A DNA stretch of 64,000 nucleotides from Hyaloperonospora brassicae (Eukaryota; Oomycota; Peronosporomycetes; Peronosporales; Peronosporaceae), in contig CANTFL010001050.1 in NCBI GenBank assembly GCA_947650285.1, forward strand, positions 1 to 64,000, written 5' to 3'. The notes beneath the pieces are model-generated. The model had not been told where the DNA came from, did not search any database, and was given only the letters and a program-made list of their open reading frames with translations. The position numbers and the translations under genes were made by a program. Of this stretch, positions 32,119 to 42,210 are shown piece after piece. How positions within the stretch are numbered: the first letter of the stretch is position 1; each line of letters begins with the position of its first letter.

Positions 32119-35100
32119 CTATTCACATCCAGCTACTGCCTCGTCATCTGCAGCCTTCGTCGTCCTTGGCTGCTCGCGGGCAGGCCAGGGGTCAGCGGCC
32201 GGTTCCAGCAGGAGCTTCTGCGCCACAAAGAGACTCGCGTCGCGGTTGTCCCAGTAAATGACGTGCGCCATGAGAGCGAACAGATACTCATTGGCAATCT
32301 CAATCTCGTTCTCCTGGAGCGAGTAGTCCACCGGGAGGCCCTGGCACAGTCGACCGAACACCGCCACGTTTTCTGTACTTTCATCACCTTCCCGCTCCTC
32401 CCGCCGCTGCTCGTCCCGCGTCTCCTCGTCCGGACGCTGTTGAAATCGCTCGTACGGCTGTGACACAACCGCCAGCGCATCACTCAGTGGCGTCGTCAAA
32501 GCAGGAGTTTCCACTAGCCCGATACTGTGTGCGCCAACAAGCACCTGACGCTCGAAGTCGCGACGCCACTGACGAAGCGAAGCCCACATGGCACGGAACG
32601 AATTGCGCAGTTGGTACTGGAATCGCAGCTTGCCTTCGAACGTACGGATGATCGCTGCTTTCGAGTGAGCGCGCGCGGGGTTCATGATGGGCTCAATCCG
32701 GTACGCTACCGGGTCGTACGGATGATAAATATTAAATAGCCGGCGGCAGCGAGGTAGCTGGAAGTCGCGGTCGAGCTTTTGGCCCCGCACGTTCAGAAAC
32801 AGACCCACCGGAGATCCAAAGCAAAAGAGGTCTTCGACGTCGAACGCGAGCTTTGGCACAAGCGGCACAACGTCGCTGCGTTCAGGTGGAGTAGCAGCAC
32901 GCTTGCGAACGTGGTATTTCTCCGCTGTCGTGGGCTTCACTGACGACGGCGTCTTCTTCTTCTTACAAGGCGTGACCACATTCTTTCTCCGACCCGTAAT
33001 GCGGACGTCCGATGTCGCACGTCGATCGGCAGTTTCTTGTTCCTGACCGGCATCACCTCGGAGCTGCCTACTTCCCCAGTTCCAATGCGCACTCGATATC
33101 GCTGACATTGATCGCGAACGCCGCCTCAGTGTCCGATTTGCAAGAGCGGTATCAAAGCCAAAGATGTTGTCTTGTAACGCCTCTCGGTCGCCTTCGTCGT
33201 CCGTGCACGTGCTGCTGCCACCCTTTCCCTCTGCGCTGTTCGCAATAATAAAGTCCTCGTCGCTACTCTCGTCAGCTCCCGCGCATGGCGTGCTTTGCGG
33301 TTGTTGCATGTAGACTTGCTGATGATTCAGAATGTCAAAGCAGATGATGGAGCCCAGCGAATGTGCAATAAGCGATACTTTCTTGCGCTTCCGTGCGGGG
33401 TCAAGAGCAGATCCCAATTGCATCCAGCTCGGGTGGCGCGACTGAAACAGTGAGTACACGCGGTTCATTTCCGTCGCGACTTCGTCGAGAATGACCTGGT
33501 GGAAGAGTGGCGACATGAAGAACAGCACATCCAGAATTGTGTCGTTGGCGAGCTCGCGAAGCTTTGGAATGGCCGGCAAAGTCACGTCGTGGATAAGTTG
33601 ATCGAGGCCTTCCATATGCAGTTTTGAGTGCCACTCGATGGGCAAAAACTCCACGCGCGGCCGATGCGAGGCCGTCTTGTTGCCTTCTCTTGCTTTGTCG
33701 CCGGCATCCTCGCCTCCCAAATGAGCAAAGTGCGCGGAGTGTAGAGCCTCACGGTTTAATTCTCGCAGCGTCGTCGAGCAGTCAACAATTGAGCGCAACA
33801 TCACAACGTTGATCAGGTCCCGCGTCGTCAGCGCATCACCGATGCCGTGTACAACAAGCACGAGATGTTCGATCTCCTCTTCGATGTCCTTGTCGTCTTC
33901 TGTTATCTTCAGCGCGTTGCCTGTAGCTGGGTCGCATTCCATAGCATCTTTCCAGATCTGCAAAGTAGCGGGATCAGCACGCACGCGAGGATCTCCACGG
34001 TACACGCGGCGCTTACTCGTGAACGGCGTCGTGCCTGCTAGCAAGCGCTTGTACTGCATGATGTCTTGCGCTCCTTTGAACTCAACAAGGTGCCCTTCGA
34101 TCGGAATACTCAGTACGCAGTCTTTTTCGACGCGAGCTGACAACACCGCCTCGGTAAAACGCGCGCGGGAGCTGAAAAAGCCGCGCGGCTTTGTTGCTTC
34201 AATATCCATCAGACGTTGCTTTTCAAGCGGATACAATCCCAGGTAATACACGAAAGCGTCCTCGAGAACAGCTGCAGCTTCTGCGCTATACGGAGCCAAG
34301 CCGTAATTGCGCTGGGCATAGACCCAGCGAGAACGGCACACGACAATCTCTTCCAGGGCGGGCCAGTACACTGGTGTCATGCGCATAGTTCCCATGTCCA
34401 CTTCATGGCGACCTTCATCCACCAGCACAATACAAGTCGGTTCTGTCGGGCCTAAGATTCCTCTATTCTGCTGCTGTTGATACCACCGAAACTTCCGTTC
34501 AAGACGACGACCTTCATGAGCAGGAAACTCTATCCAAGTGCCCGATCTGCCAGCACTTGCAGCGGTGGCAGTAGAGCCAAATGGCGCACGCTGTTTCGAC
34601 TTTGCCGCACTATGTGCATCTGGCGTTCGTTTGCTATGTCCGTTCAGTCCGCTAGAGGCGTCAATTTTCTTGTAAAACCAGATCGGAAACGTGCTCTCAT
34701 CTTGCTCAGTAAGCTCAGCGGTCAACTCTTCGTTCGCTGCTATCTGCTGCAGCGTAAGCGGGACACCGCCTACGTCAGGAAACTCGCGCTGCATGTCGCC
34801 ATACAGCATTTCATTTTGTAGCTTGATCGTGGCCAAGAACTCAAACAGTTTGTAGTGCGACGCAATGATGCGCATCCTCTGATGCACGGATCGGATCACG
34901 TCACTACGTCTCGAAGCACTCAGTGACTCGTACGGTCCTCGTCCCAGAATGTTCCACTGCACCATACTCAAGTGCTGGTCCAGCACTTCTGTCGCCGAGT
35001 ACAAATGCTCGACAAGCGCCTGCACGCGCGTCGTGCTTCCTTCCAAGAACAAGTCCGTCCTGTCTTCGATCTCAGCACGAGATGGAAACACCACGTGGCT

Positions 35101-35637
35101 CGGAAAAATGACCACATACTGCACGACGCGCTCGACCGCTCCTAACGGCGGCAGCACCACGTGCCGCAGAAAGAAGCTGCGTCGCATCGAGTTCTTGGCT
35201 ACAAAGTAGAGTTCCGGCAGCTCTTCGCTCGTCACAAATTGCGCGACACCTTCAACGCCACGGAGCAGCGGCACTGCCACTTGGCGCTGCAGTGGCATCA
35301 ACACGCCTGGCAGTCGCGCCGTTTCAACCTGCACTTTGACACTGTAAAACAGCCGCTGGCCTGTCCGCGTGCACGTCAGGCGGAGCTCCACGACGCGGTC
35401 ATGTGTGTGCGTTGCAGTGTCAACGACGCAGTCGCGCGTGGCGCCTGCCGCGTGCTTGACGAGGTCTGGCGCGCGACGCACGAGACGACTCGAGATGTGG
35501 CTGCAAAGCGACAAGAGGAACGGGAACGGCGTAAACGTAGAGAGCGTGCTCCATACAAAGCCAAGCGATACGCTGTCGTCGTGACGCGCAGCCATGTCGC
35601 GGCGGGCGTCACGCACCATCTCGGCCACGTGATACAT
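32119..35637 (-). CDS. DDHD-domain phospholipase (PA-PLA1-like)
   Basis: A 1172-residue single-exon protein of the intracellular phospholipase A1 family (human DDHD1, DDHD2 and SEC23IP; yeast Yor022c), which cleaves phosphatidic acid and other lipids at Golgi/ER membranes. A WWE-like N-terminal region spans about 315-425 (FPIWFYKK ... WIEFP ... RKFRWYQQ ... VDEGRHEVDMGTMRM). The lipase core begins at LVLVVHGIGD (about 594-603). The nucleophile serine is in LIAHSLGSII (about 758). The DDHD domain includes DVEDLFCFGSPVGLF (about 937) and the acid/base segment FNIYHPYDPVAYRIEP (about 972). A long, Ser/Lys-rich disordered insert separates the serine from DDHD. ATG at 35637 is the furthest upstream; later Mets at +8 and +15 are possible. 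It is divergent from the AddB-like gene, about 290-360 bp apart. Confidence 0.93.
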   Translation of the reverse strand: MYHVAEMVRDARRDMAARHDDSVSLGFVWSTLSTFTPFPFLLSLCSHISSRLVRRAPDLVKHAAGATRDCVVDTATHTHDRVVELRLTCTRTGQRLFYSVKVQVETARLPGVLMPLQRQVAVPLLRGVEGVAQFVTSEELPELYFVAKNSMRRSFFLRHVVLPPLGAVERVVQYVVIFPSHVVFPSRAEIEDRTDLFLEGSTTRVQALVEHLYSATEVLDQHLSMVQWNILGRGPYESLSASRRSDVIRSVHQRMRIIASHYKLFEFLATIKLQNEMLYGDMQREFPDVGGVPLTLQQIAANEELTAELTEQDESTFPIWFYKKIDASSGLNGHSKRTPDAHSAAKSKQRAPFGSTATAASAGRSGTWIEFPAHEGRRLERKFRWYQQQQNRGILGPTEPTCIVLVDEGRHEVDMGTMRMTPVYWPALEEIVVCRSRWVYAQRNYGLAPYSAEAAAVLEDAFVYYLGLYPLEKQRLMDIEATKPRGFFSSRARFTEAVLSARVEKDCVLSIPIEGHLVEFKGAQDIMQYKRLLAGTTPFTSKRRVYRGDPRVRADPATLQIWKDAMECDPATGNALKITEDDKDIEEEIEHLVLVVHGIGDALTTRDLINVVMLRSIVDCSTTLRELNREALHSAHFAHLGGEDAGDKAREGNKTASHRPRVEFLPIEWHSKLHMEGLDQLIHDVTLPAIPKLRELANDTILDVLFFMSPLFHQVILDEVATEMNRVYSLFQSRHPSWMQLGSALDPARKRKKVSLIAHSLGSIICFDILNHQQVYMQQPQSTPCAGADESSDEDFIIANSAEGKGGSSTCTDDEGDREALQDNIFGFDTALANRTLRRRSRSMSAISSAHWNWGSRQLRGDAGQEQETADRRATSDVRITGRRKNVVTPCKKKKTPSSVKPTTAEKYHVRKRAATPPERSDVVPLVPKLAFDVEDLFCFGSPVGLFLNVRGQKLDRDFQLPRCRRLFNIYHPYDPVAYRIEPIMNPARAHSKAAIIRTFEGKLRFQYQLRNSFRAMWASLRQWRRDFERQVLVGAHSIGLVETPALTTPLSDALAVVSQPYERFQQRPDEETRDEQRREEREGDESTENVAVFGRLCQGLPVDYSLQENEIEIANEYLFALMAHVIYWDNRDASLFVAQKLLLEPAADPWPAREQPRTTKAADDEAVAGCE

Positions 35638-35998
35638 GAGCGGAGGAGAGAAGCGGCGGGCGCTCTAGAGCATGACGCTGCGTTCTTTGCAATGTTGGTC
35701 GTGAGATCGGTTTCAACGGGGTTTGTGGCAGGTGGCAGCTCGTACAGCGCTTGCTATTGTAAATATTCACTGCGACCGACATATTTGCAAAGGCTCGTGC
35801 CAAGGGGCTCGTAGCACAGGTAGTGTTGCTTTGGACGCAAAAGACGATCGCTTTCGTGAGCCAATTTGACAAAAGCTGTGGGCGAAGCCCCGAGCCAATC
35901 GGAATGGCCCACCGTCGAGATGGATGTTTTTACCCAATCCCGACACTGCATTAGGGACGTTCGCGTCCATCAGTCGATCGATCGACCGATCGGCAGTA
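35638..35998. promoter_or_regulatory. Shared intergenic region of a divergent gene pair
   Basis: About 360 bp (285 bp if the AddB-like gene starts at 35924) separates the start codons of two diverging genes, so it must hold both promoters. It contains CCAATTTG at about 35860 and a GATCGATCGACCGATCGG cluster at about 35972-35990. No full Inr-FPR match was found on either strand. Confidence 0.5.
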
Positions 35999-38900
35999 AT
36001 GGTCCGACACAGAGACGTCTCCACGCGGTCGCTGCAGCGCGTGCAACTGCTGCATCATCGACGTCGATCATGTCTTCAATCGACTCGTCGCGTGCTCTCT
36101 GACATCTCTTCCTTCCGTTCCCGCAACTACACGGTCTCAACTCGTTCTGGCAGCTCCAGTAGCGCCCACCAAAGCTTGGTCACCAGTGTACCCAATCGAC
36201 AGGCTTTGAAGCGCATTCACTGGCTCCTGGAGCAGCCACATCGGCGCGTGTTGCTTCTGACAGGAAGCTCATCCTTTGACTCTTTTGCCCGCATAGCGCT
36301 GGAGCGTGCGCTGCCCGCGTTTGAGCTGGAGCGACGTGGCCACGGCGCCTTTGGCGTTGGCGAGTTCTGCCAGCTGCTTCTACGTGAAAGCGGCCGCGAT
36401 CGTCGCGTCTTTGGCCGTGCCCAGTTGATGGCGCTGCTACTACACCACAATCTGGTGCTACTGCCTGGTGCGTCCCGATTAAATGCTGCATCGACGCTTC
36501 AGAGACGCAAAGGCGCACAAGATTTGCTGCAGCTCTTTCAGCTGCTGGAAAAACACGGAGTCTCAGCAGAGCAGTACACTTCATTGGCATCTACAGCTGC
36601 AGAAAGCGATCAAGTGCTTGCTCAGGAGCTGGCTGAGACGTACCGGAAGTACCACGAACTGCTTTTACAGCATAGCGCCACGTCTTGGGATGGACTCGTG
36701 TTGGAGATGCTGACCGTGTGTGGCGTGCAGAAAGGAGACGCTGCAGTGGAGGATGCGCTAGCGAAAGAGTTTGTTCGGACGGTGTTGCGAGAATACACGG
36801 ACGTGGTGGTGGACGATGTACAGAGAATGACACCGGCCATGGCGACGCTTGTGGGGCACCTGTGCGGTCAGCCGAGTATTCAGTCAAGTTCCAGCTTTAG
36901 TCGAGTGCTGCTCGAAGGGAATGAGTGCTCGCGGACACAGATTCTGGAGAGACAGTTGGTGCGTGCGGCAGCAGATATGGGTGACGAACGTGCGGTAACT
37001 CGTATCGAGATGGAGGCAGACAACGAGTTTGTGGAGAAGAGAGCACAGATGCAAATGTTCGCGCGGCAGCTTCTGACGAAACGTGCTAGCGCTAGTTGCG
37101 GCACACATTCGCCGGTTCCGTTCAAGTGCTGGCGCTTTAGTACTGCTGAGACGGAGGTGAGGACTATCGGTGCACTTCTTGCACGAAAACTGGAGTCTAC
37201 GGATGCCACGGTGTTATGTCCGACGCACGCAGATGCACGTCGAATCATGTTGGCATTTCAGAAGCAGGGGCTAGTAGCTCGAATTGATGGCGATCCGAGC
37301 GCAGTAGCAAGTACCTCCACTGGCCCACCCGTCCACCTGTTCGACGAGCCCGGTGTGAACGCGGTATACTCGTTGCTTTGTGCGTTGTGCTTCCCGAGCG
37401 ACTCGCGCCATCTTTACAACGTTTTGCGCTCCAGCTACTTTGCTTTTCCGGCAGAGCTCCTTTCGTGGTTGATGCAGCAGGAGCACCAGAGTCACGTTGA
37501 TTTGTTTTCAGTTCTTGAAGCTTTTGTAGAAACTCAGGGCAAGTCACTTGTCACGACCGTGAAAGGACGAGAAAAGGAGCTGCCCAAAGCAGTATCTTGT
37601 CAGTGCAAGACCGGCTTGGAGATTGCTGAGTCGTTTGTGAACATTGTCATGCATCTTCGTACGAAGTGTCATCAGCTTCCTGCGGTTGAGATTGTCCAAA
37701 TATTCTTGGAAGCTACAGGTCGACTGGACACGCTACTGACTCCGAATTCTGTGGACGAGGAGCGCGAGTCGTTGGTGCTGGCCGATTTCTTAAGAGAACT
37801 TGAGACTGCACAAAAGGTTGCGATGAGTGATCAAATACCGTTTGTGGTGCCATACTTGCAGCAACTACGGAAGGCCAACCTAACTTCGTCCGCTTCAAAG
37901 ACAGGTTCAGCAGACGCCGGTGTGGAGACACTTTCGAAGGATGCTCGTATTCGCGTAATTCCACTGACAGCATATGCGCTACAGTCTTACGCTTCTTCGC
38001 AAAGCGATGAGGAGGAGAGCCGCAAGCATGTGCTAGTGCTGATGTCGATGCGCGATAGCAAGTTTCCTGGGCGGATGAAACGTCTCACGCTGCCACTCCC
38101 GTATGGTCTGCTGAGCGAACCGTTTCCGGTGCAAACACGTGCCGAGCATCTGGAGCAGTGCAAACTGCTCGCATACGAAGCCTTGACTCTTCGCGCTTAT
38201 GACGAAGTGGTGCTGTCTTTTGCTGAGCTTGCCGACACCTCGGTATCTAAGCGCGAGGTCGTAAGCCGCACTTTCCAACCGATCTGGCATGAAGGAGATC
38301 AACCAGCTGCACTAGTCTATCGTGGCAGCGATAGCAATGGAAGTGCTGGTGCAACCGGTGCTACATCGCCACCGACTAGCCCATCACCGGAGTCGTTGAC
38401 ACCAATCGAATCCGTTCCTACAGTGAACGCAAGTGCTGGACGACGCGGGACGTCCAGCTATTGGATGTCAGACGTGGTGGGACTCTTGCGCGACTTCGTG
38501 GCTCGCGTGCTCTTTCCAATCATACCCCGTGGTTTGCTAGAGTCTGCTGTCGACAATTGTCCAAGAACGACGAGTGGCGATGATGAACTAAATGGGTGTC
38601 ACCCTAACAAAGATACAACGCACGTGCGGCAGTCAAAGACGTTGAGGTCAAATCTGGACTTGGAAGGGTTTGCGCGTAGTCCAAGCACGGACAGTCGTCG
38701 TCTCTCATCGCAATTAGCACCGAGCGAATCATACGACCCATCGCACCTATCGTATTCGCAAATCGCTGAATACATGCGGTGCCCACATCGGTACTATTTG
38801 GGCCGCGTAATGAAGCTGAGTGGGGACGTAACTACTCCGATGATGTTCGGGCGCGCGCTACACGAAGGCGTAGCTGCTTTCGCCAAATCGCTAGCTGTTT

Positions 38901-39655
38901 CGCAGACGAACGGCAAGGATCTGCATGAAGTGAAGACGCTTGCTGCTGTTGAAGCTGAAAAGGCTTTCCTGCAATCATGGCCAGGTGACGGGCACGGGCT
39001 TTTCAGCTCGAACGAGCAATCTTTGTTCCTTTTCGATCGAGGTGTGATGGCATTACGGGACTTCATTGAAACGCACGACAGCGACACACAATTGGAGGAG
39101 ATTCTCCACGTAGAGCAGGCGTTCTCTTTCTATGTTCCCAAAGCCAGTGTGGACCTGCGAGGTGTGTGGGACCGCATCGATCGTGTTTCGAATCCAGATG
39201 ATGACGGATCGTCCGTGTGCGTCGTGAAGGAGTTCAAGTCCAACATGAGTGGCACCGGACGCAATATGAGCAAATTGGCGGACGAGAGCTTGCAGCTCAA
39301 GATGTACATGTACGCTTTCAGCAAAGTTTTTGGTGAGGCACCGTATGGCGCCAAGCTGCAACAGATCGGCGGTCAGCCAAGCAGCATCACTTCCAGGAGC
39401 AGAAAAGTGGGAGATGGCAAAGCAGGGACCTATGATGACGGATTCGTGCTCTTCTCGGAGAAAGCAGCGCAGGAAGCCGAAGATGCGATTGTTGAGGTTG
39501 CGTCGGGTCTACGTCGCGGTGACTTTACGCCTAAGCCGAGCTATGCCGAGTGTGCTTTCTGTCCATACGCAGAGTCTGCCTGCCATTTTGCCGCAGATGA
39601 TGCGTCGCGCGGGCTTCAGTCTGCAAGAACAGCTCGTGCGGAAGTTCGAGGATGA
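35999..39655 (+). CDS. AddB/RecB-like helicase-nuclease with Fe-S cysteines
   Basis: A 1218-residue single-exon protein. The first half resembles a UvrD/AddB helicase: a degenerate P-loop segment VLLLTGSSSFDSF (about 83-95, lacking GKT/S), motif II-like VVVDDVQRMTP (about 270), later HVLVLMSMRDSKFPGRM and EQCKLLAYEALTLRAYDE, which match helicase motifs V and VI. The C-terminal third is a PD-(D/E)XK nuclease: YSQIAEYMRCPHRYYLG, FGRALHEG, RGVWDRIDRV, VVKEFKSN (E-x-K), LQLKMYMYA (Q...Y). The end CAFCPYAESAC with the earlier CPHRYY cysteine gives the C...CxxCx6C set that binds 4Fe-4S in AddB. The lost Walker A suggests that ATPase activity is absent, as inference. The N-terminus is Arg/Ser-rich (HHRRRSCLQSTRR), fitting a mitochondrial presequence. 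ATG 35924 would add 25 residues. Substrate and role are unknown; DNA end processing is likely. Confidence 0.85.
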   Translation: MVRHRDVSTRSLQRVQLLHHRRRSCLQSTRRVLSDISSFRSRNYTVSTRSGSSSSAHQSLVTSVPNRQALKRIHWLLEQPHRRVLLLTGSSSFDSFARIALERALPAFELERRGHGAFGVGEFCQLLLRESGRDRRVFGRAQLMALLLHHNLVLLPGASRLNAASTLQRRKGAQDLLQLFQLLEKHGVSAEQYTSLASTAAESDQVLAQELAETYRKYHELLLQHSATSWDGLVLEMLTVCGVQKGDAAVEDALAKEFVRTVLREYTDVVVDDVQRMTPAMATLVGHLCGQPSIQSSSSFSRVLLEGNECSRTQILERQLVRAAADMGDERAVTRIEMEADNEFVEKRAQMQMFARQLLTKRASASCGTHSPVPFKCWRFSTAETEVRTIGALLARKLESTDATVLCPTHADARRIMLAFQKQGLVARIDGDPSAVASTSTGPPVHLFDEPGVNAVYSLLCALCFPSDSRHLYNVLRSSYFAFPAELLSWLMQQEHQSHVDLFSVLEAFVETQGKSLVTTVKGREKELPKAVSCQCKTGLEIAESFVNIVMHLRTKCHQLPAVEIVQIFLEATGRLDTLLTPNSVDEERESLVLADFLRELETAQKVAMSDQIPFVVPYLQQLRKANLTSSASKTGSADAGVETLSKDARIRVIPLTAYALQSYASSQSDEEESRKHVLVLMSMRDSKFPGRMKRLTLPLPYGLLSEPFPVQTRAEHLEQCKLLAYEALTLRAYDEVVLSFAELADTSVSKREVVSRTFQPIWHEGDQPAALVYRGSDSNGSAGATGATSPPTSPSPESLTPIESVPTVNASAGRRGTSSYWMSDVVGLLRDFVARVLFPIIPRGLLESAVDNCPRTTSGDDELNGCHPNKDTTHVRQSKTLRSNLDLEGFARSPSTDSRRLSSQLAPSESYDPSHLSYSQIAEYMRCPHRYYLGRVMKLSGDVTTPMMFGRALHEGVAAFAKSLAVSQTNGKDLHEVKTLAAVEAEKAFLQSWPGDGHGLFSSNEQSLFLFDRGVMALRDFIETHDSDTQLEEILHVEQAFSFYVPKASVDLRGVWDRIDRVSNPDDDGSSVCVVKEFKSNMSGTGRNMSKLADESLQLKMYMYAFSKVFGEAPYGAKLQQIGGQPSSITSRSRKVGDGKAGTYDDGFVLFSEKAAQEAEDAIVEVASGLRRGDFTPKPSYAECAFCPYAESACHFAADDASRGLQSARTARAEVRG

Positions 39656-40819
39656 TCACGGCTCAGTGTGGACAGTCGAATCGGTGCCGATGGAAGCCAT
39701 GTGAACGATGGCATGCATGTGTTGTACACGGGCACGATATAAAGAGGTGCATGTAGATGTGCGCCTGCTCGCCGTTCCTGTTGCTCGGATGGCGAGTTGA
39801 TACTGAAGACGTATGGCAGTAAAAGGCTCGTCGTCACTTCCGAGAACCTGAGACTTCCGTGTCGGCATTTGCTTGGACCCAGCGTACGTGAACAGGACTC
39901 GCTGGTGTCACCACCCTACCACCTCAACGGCTCGACCTCCGACACTTTTTTGGAAGCGACAGTCAGAGTCAAGCAGTGAATCTAAATGCCGAGTCATTGT
40001 CGAACTCGGGACCCATTTCGAGTCAACAACCGCAGGGAAGTTTTCGCCACCTTTGTGTTGCGAAGAGGCCACATCTTTTCTCTACCGGATGACGGCATTG
40101 CTGTCCACAATCTCACGGCAGGACTTGGCTGCTTCACCTTCTCGATGGCGACGAGGTAATTACGCAGATGATGGCGCTTCGACTAGTCGCAGAGTGCTGC
40201 TACATTGCCACGACCTCAGCACGAATGGTCGACACATTGCGAGCATTCGTCTCAAAGTCCACGGGATCGAGTAAAAGCGTCCAGCAGGAACAGTAGACGT
40301 TCTTGAAGGTACAGCTCGAAAGAGCACGTGGACACGAGTTAGTATTCAACGGAGTAACACACGGATCTGTGTACGTCAAGTGCAGAGACATGTCGACCGC
40401 TCTGAAAAGCGCGACAACGAATAACGGGTCAGCAGTGGTTTGCTGTCGTTCGTTGTGATTTCCACTCCGAGTCTGTGCCTGTCGTACACCATTTTCGGCT
40501 CTCGTTCGGGTGGGTCCCAATATGCGCTGAGTGTTTTGCAGAGTCATTTCTCGGACTATATTGGAACAGCAGCAGATAAACGCTGCAAGCGAAGCCAAAA
40601 AAAGGTGTTTTTACAGTGCTTTTCTGCGCGATAAGCCTCCGACAAATGCGCGTCGATGCAAACACGTAGAAGTCACCACAGCTTGCGATAAAAAGCAAAG
40701 AAATCACGCGTTTGCGTTTTGCTGGATGTAAAAAGCAGTCAATTGGCACTATACACCTCTGCTTGTCCACTGTATACGCACATCCACACATCCACAAAGT
40801 TAGCAGCTCGCACTATCGA
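39656..40819. other. Intergenic, no assigned gene
   Basis: A minus-strand frame at 40442-40200 reads as a protein-like C-terminus (LLLDPVDFETNARNVSTIRA, then VVAM and a stop), but no upstream exons can be recognised. Several overlapping plus-strand ORFs look like shadows. Confidence 0.4.
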
Positions 40820-42210
40820 ATGGAGTTCTACCCTCAAGACGGAGCCAATGCCGCCGACTCTGCTGCTTGCGCTGCGCTTTTCGTCGACCACACGGTGCTA
40901 GTGGTACGTACATTCTCGATCGCTTGTTGAGCCAGCACCATTCTCCTCGTTGCTCGTCAGGTGTAGCTGTGACTCTTCAGTCTTTGCTTTGCACTCATGT
41001 GACAACCCACTGTGTGTATTTCTCTCTCTCTCTTCTTTACTGTTCCCCATCTGTAGCCGGCAGTTTCGAACGCCAACTTGGGCCAACTGACGATCGATCT
41101 GTTGATCAACACGTTGCTGTCGAATGGAAACACATTTGTACGGTCTACATAGCTGCCGCAATTGCTCAGTTCTGGTTAAGGGAAGAGGAAGCCTCACAAC
41201 TGACCGGATGATACTCTTGAAACTGGACGTGGAAACGCAGGACGTGGAGCTCAAGTGTGTCGGCCATTTGCTCAGCAAGTCGGCTCCCCCTATTGCTGGC
41301 GGCGCTGCCTTTGCCACGCAGCAGCCGCACGCTCTATGTCTCAATCTAGCAGGTGTGTCGCTGTGCAATATAGTGCACGGCCGAAAGAAAGAGAGGATGA
41401 AATCGATCAGTAATGGCGCTCGAAAGGATCTGACATTGCTCGATCGTGGCAGTGTATCAGAGCAAAGAGAAGAAGCTGACGGTCATCCAGCAGCGAGCTC
41501 CTGTCTTGCCGGTAAGCGATTCGCCGCCAACTTGTAGCTGTTAGCGTCAGAGAGTTCACAAAAGACTGAAAACTTGTACGATTGAGGCCAGGGGAAAGCT
41601 CACACGTTCGTCCAAGAGCTGGTCGAGTGGGCGATCTCAAGCAAGGCGGCGACGCTTGGCGTTTTGGCTGGATGCGATGACATGCTTCGTCATGACGTCA
41701 ACATGATGAGGTCGGGCACCGTGCTTATCGTTCTTCTTTCGCAGACGTAATCATGCTGTCGCTAACGCGACTTCTTGTGCTTGCAGTCGTCCGATCCGTA
41801 CCATCTACTCTGCGAATGCTGCTCAGCTCGACGAATCTATTTTGACTCGTTTCGAGGGACTCACTACAGAGACTGAAAGCGTCCACGAAGCAGCCCAAGC
41901 GCCATCGTCATCTGTCGAGCGATGGGAGCAGATCCGCGGTGCTGGCCTTGCTCCGCTCTTGCATGCAAAGTGCGAGGAACTGCAGTTGCCGTGTGTTGCG
42001 TGGGTGATGCCATGTGCCGAAGGAAACAACGTCTTGGACGCTGCTGCCATGGCCACACATCTTTTTCGCTCTCTGCGACTAGGGCAAAAGCATTTGACTA
42101 CTGACCCTGACGCGGTGTCTGATTTGATGCCACCAGCGCTTCCGTTTGCTTTCCCACCCTCTTGGAACCAGCTTTTCGGACGAGGTCCTGATGTATCTCT
42201 GTACCTGTAA
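40820..42210 (+). CDS. PSMG2: Proteasome assembly chaperone 2
   Basis: PAC2 pairs with PAC1 to assemble the 20S alpha ring. I read six exons by similarity to animal PSMG2 with consistent GT-AG phases: 40820-40903, 41057-41137, 41241-41352, 41453-41511, 41592-41710 and 41787-42210. They total 292 residues (human about 264). Supporting matches are LVPAVSNANLGQLTIDLLIN (exon 1/2), VYQSKEKKLTVIQQRAPV (exon 4), FVQELVEWAISSKAATLGVL (exon 5), SRPIRTIYSANAAQ (exon 6) and the diagnostic C-terminus PFAFPPSWNQLFGRGPD. The exon 3 boundaries are the least certain. No membrane segment or targeting signal is seen; a cytosolic/nuclear protein is expected. It would be easy to miss because each exon alone is a short ORF. 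Confidence 0.88.
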
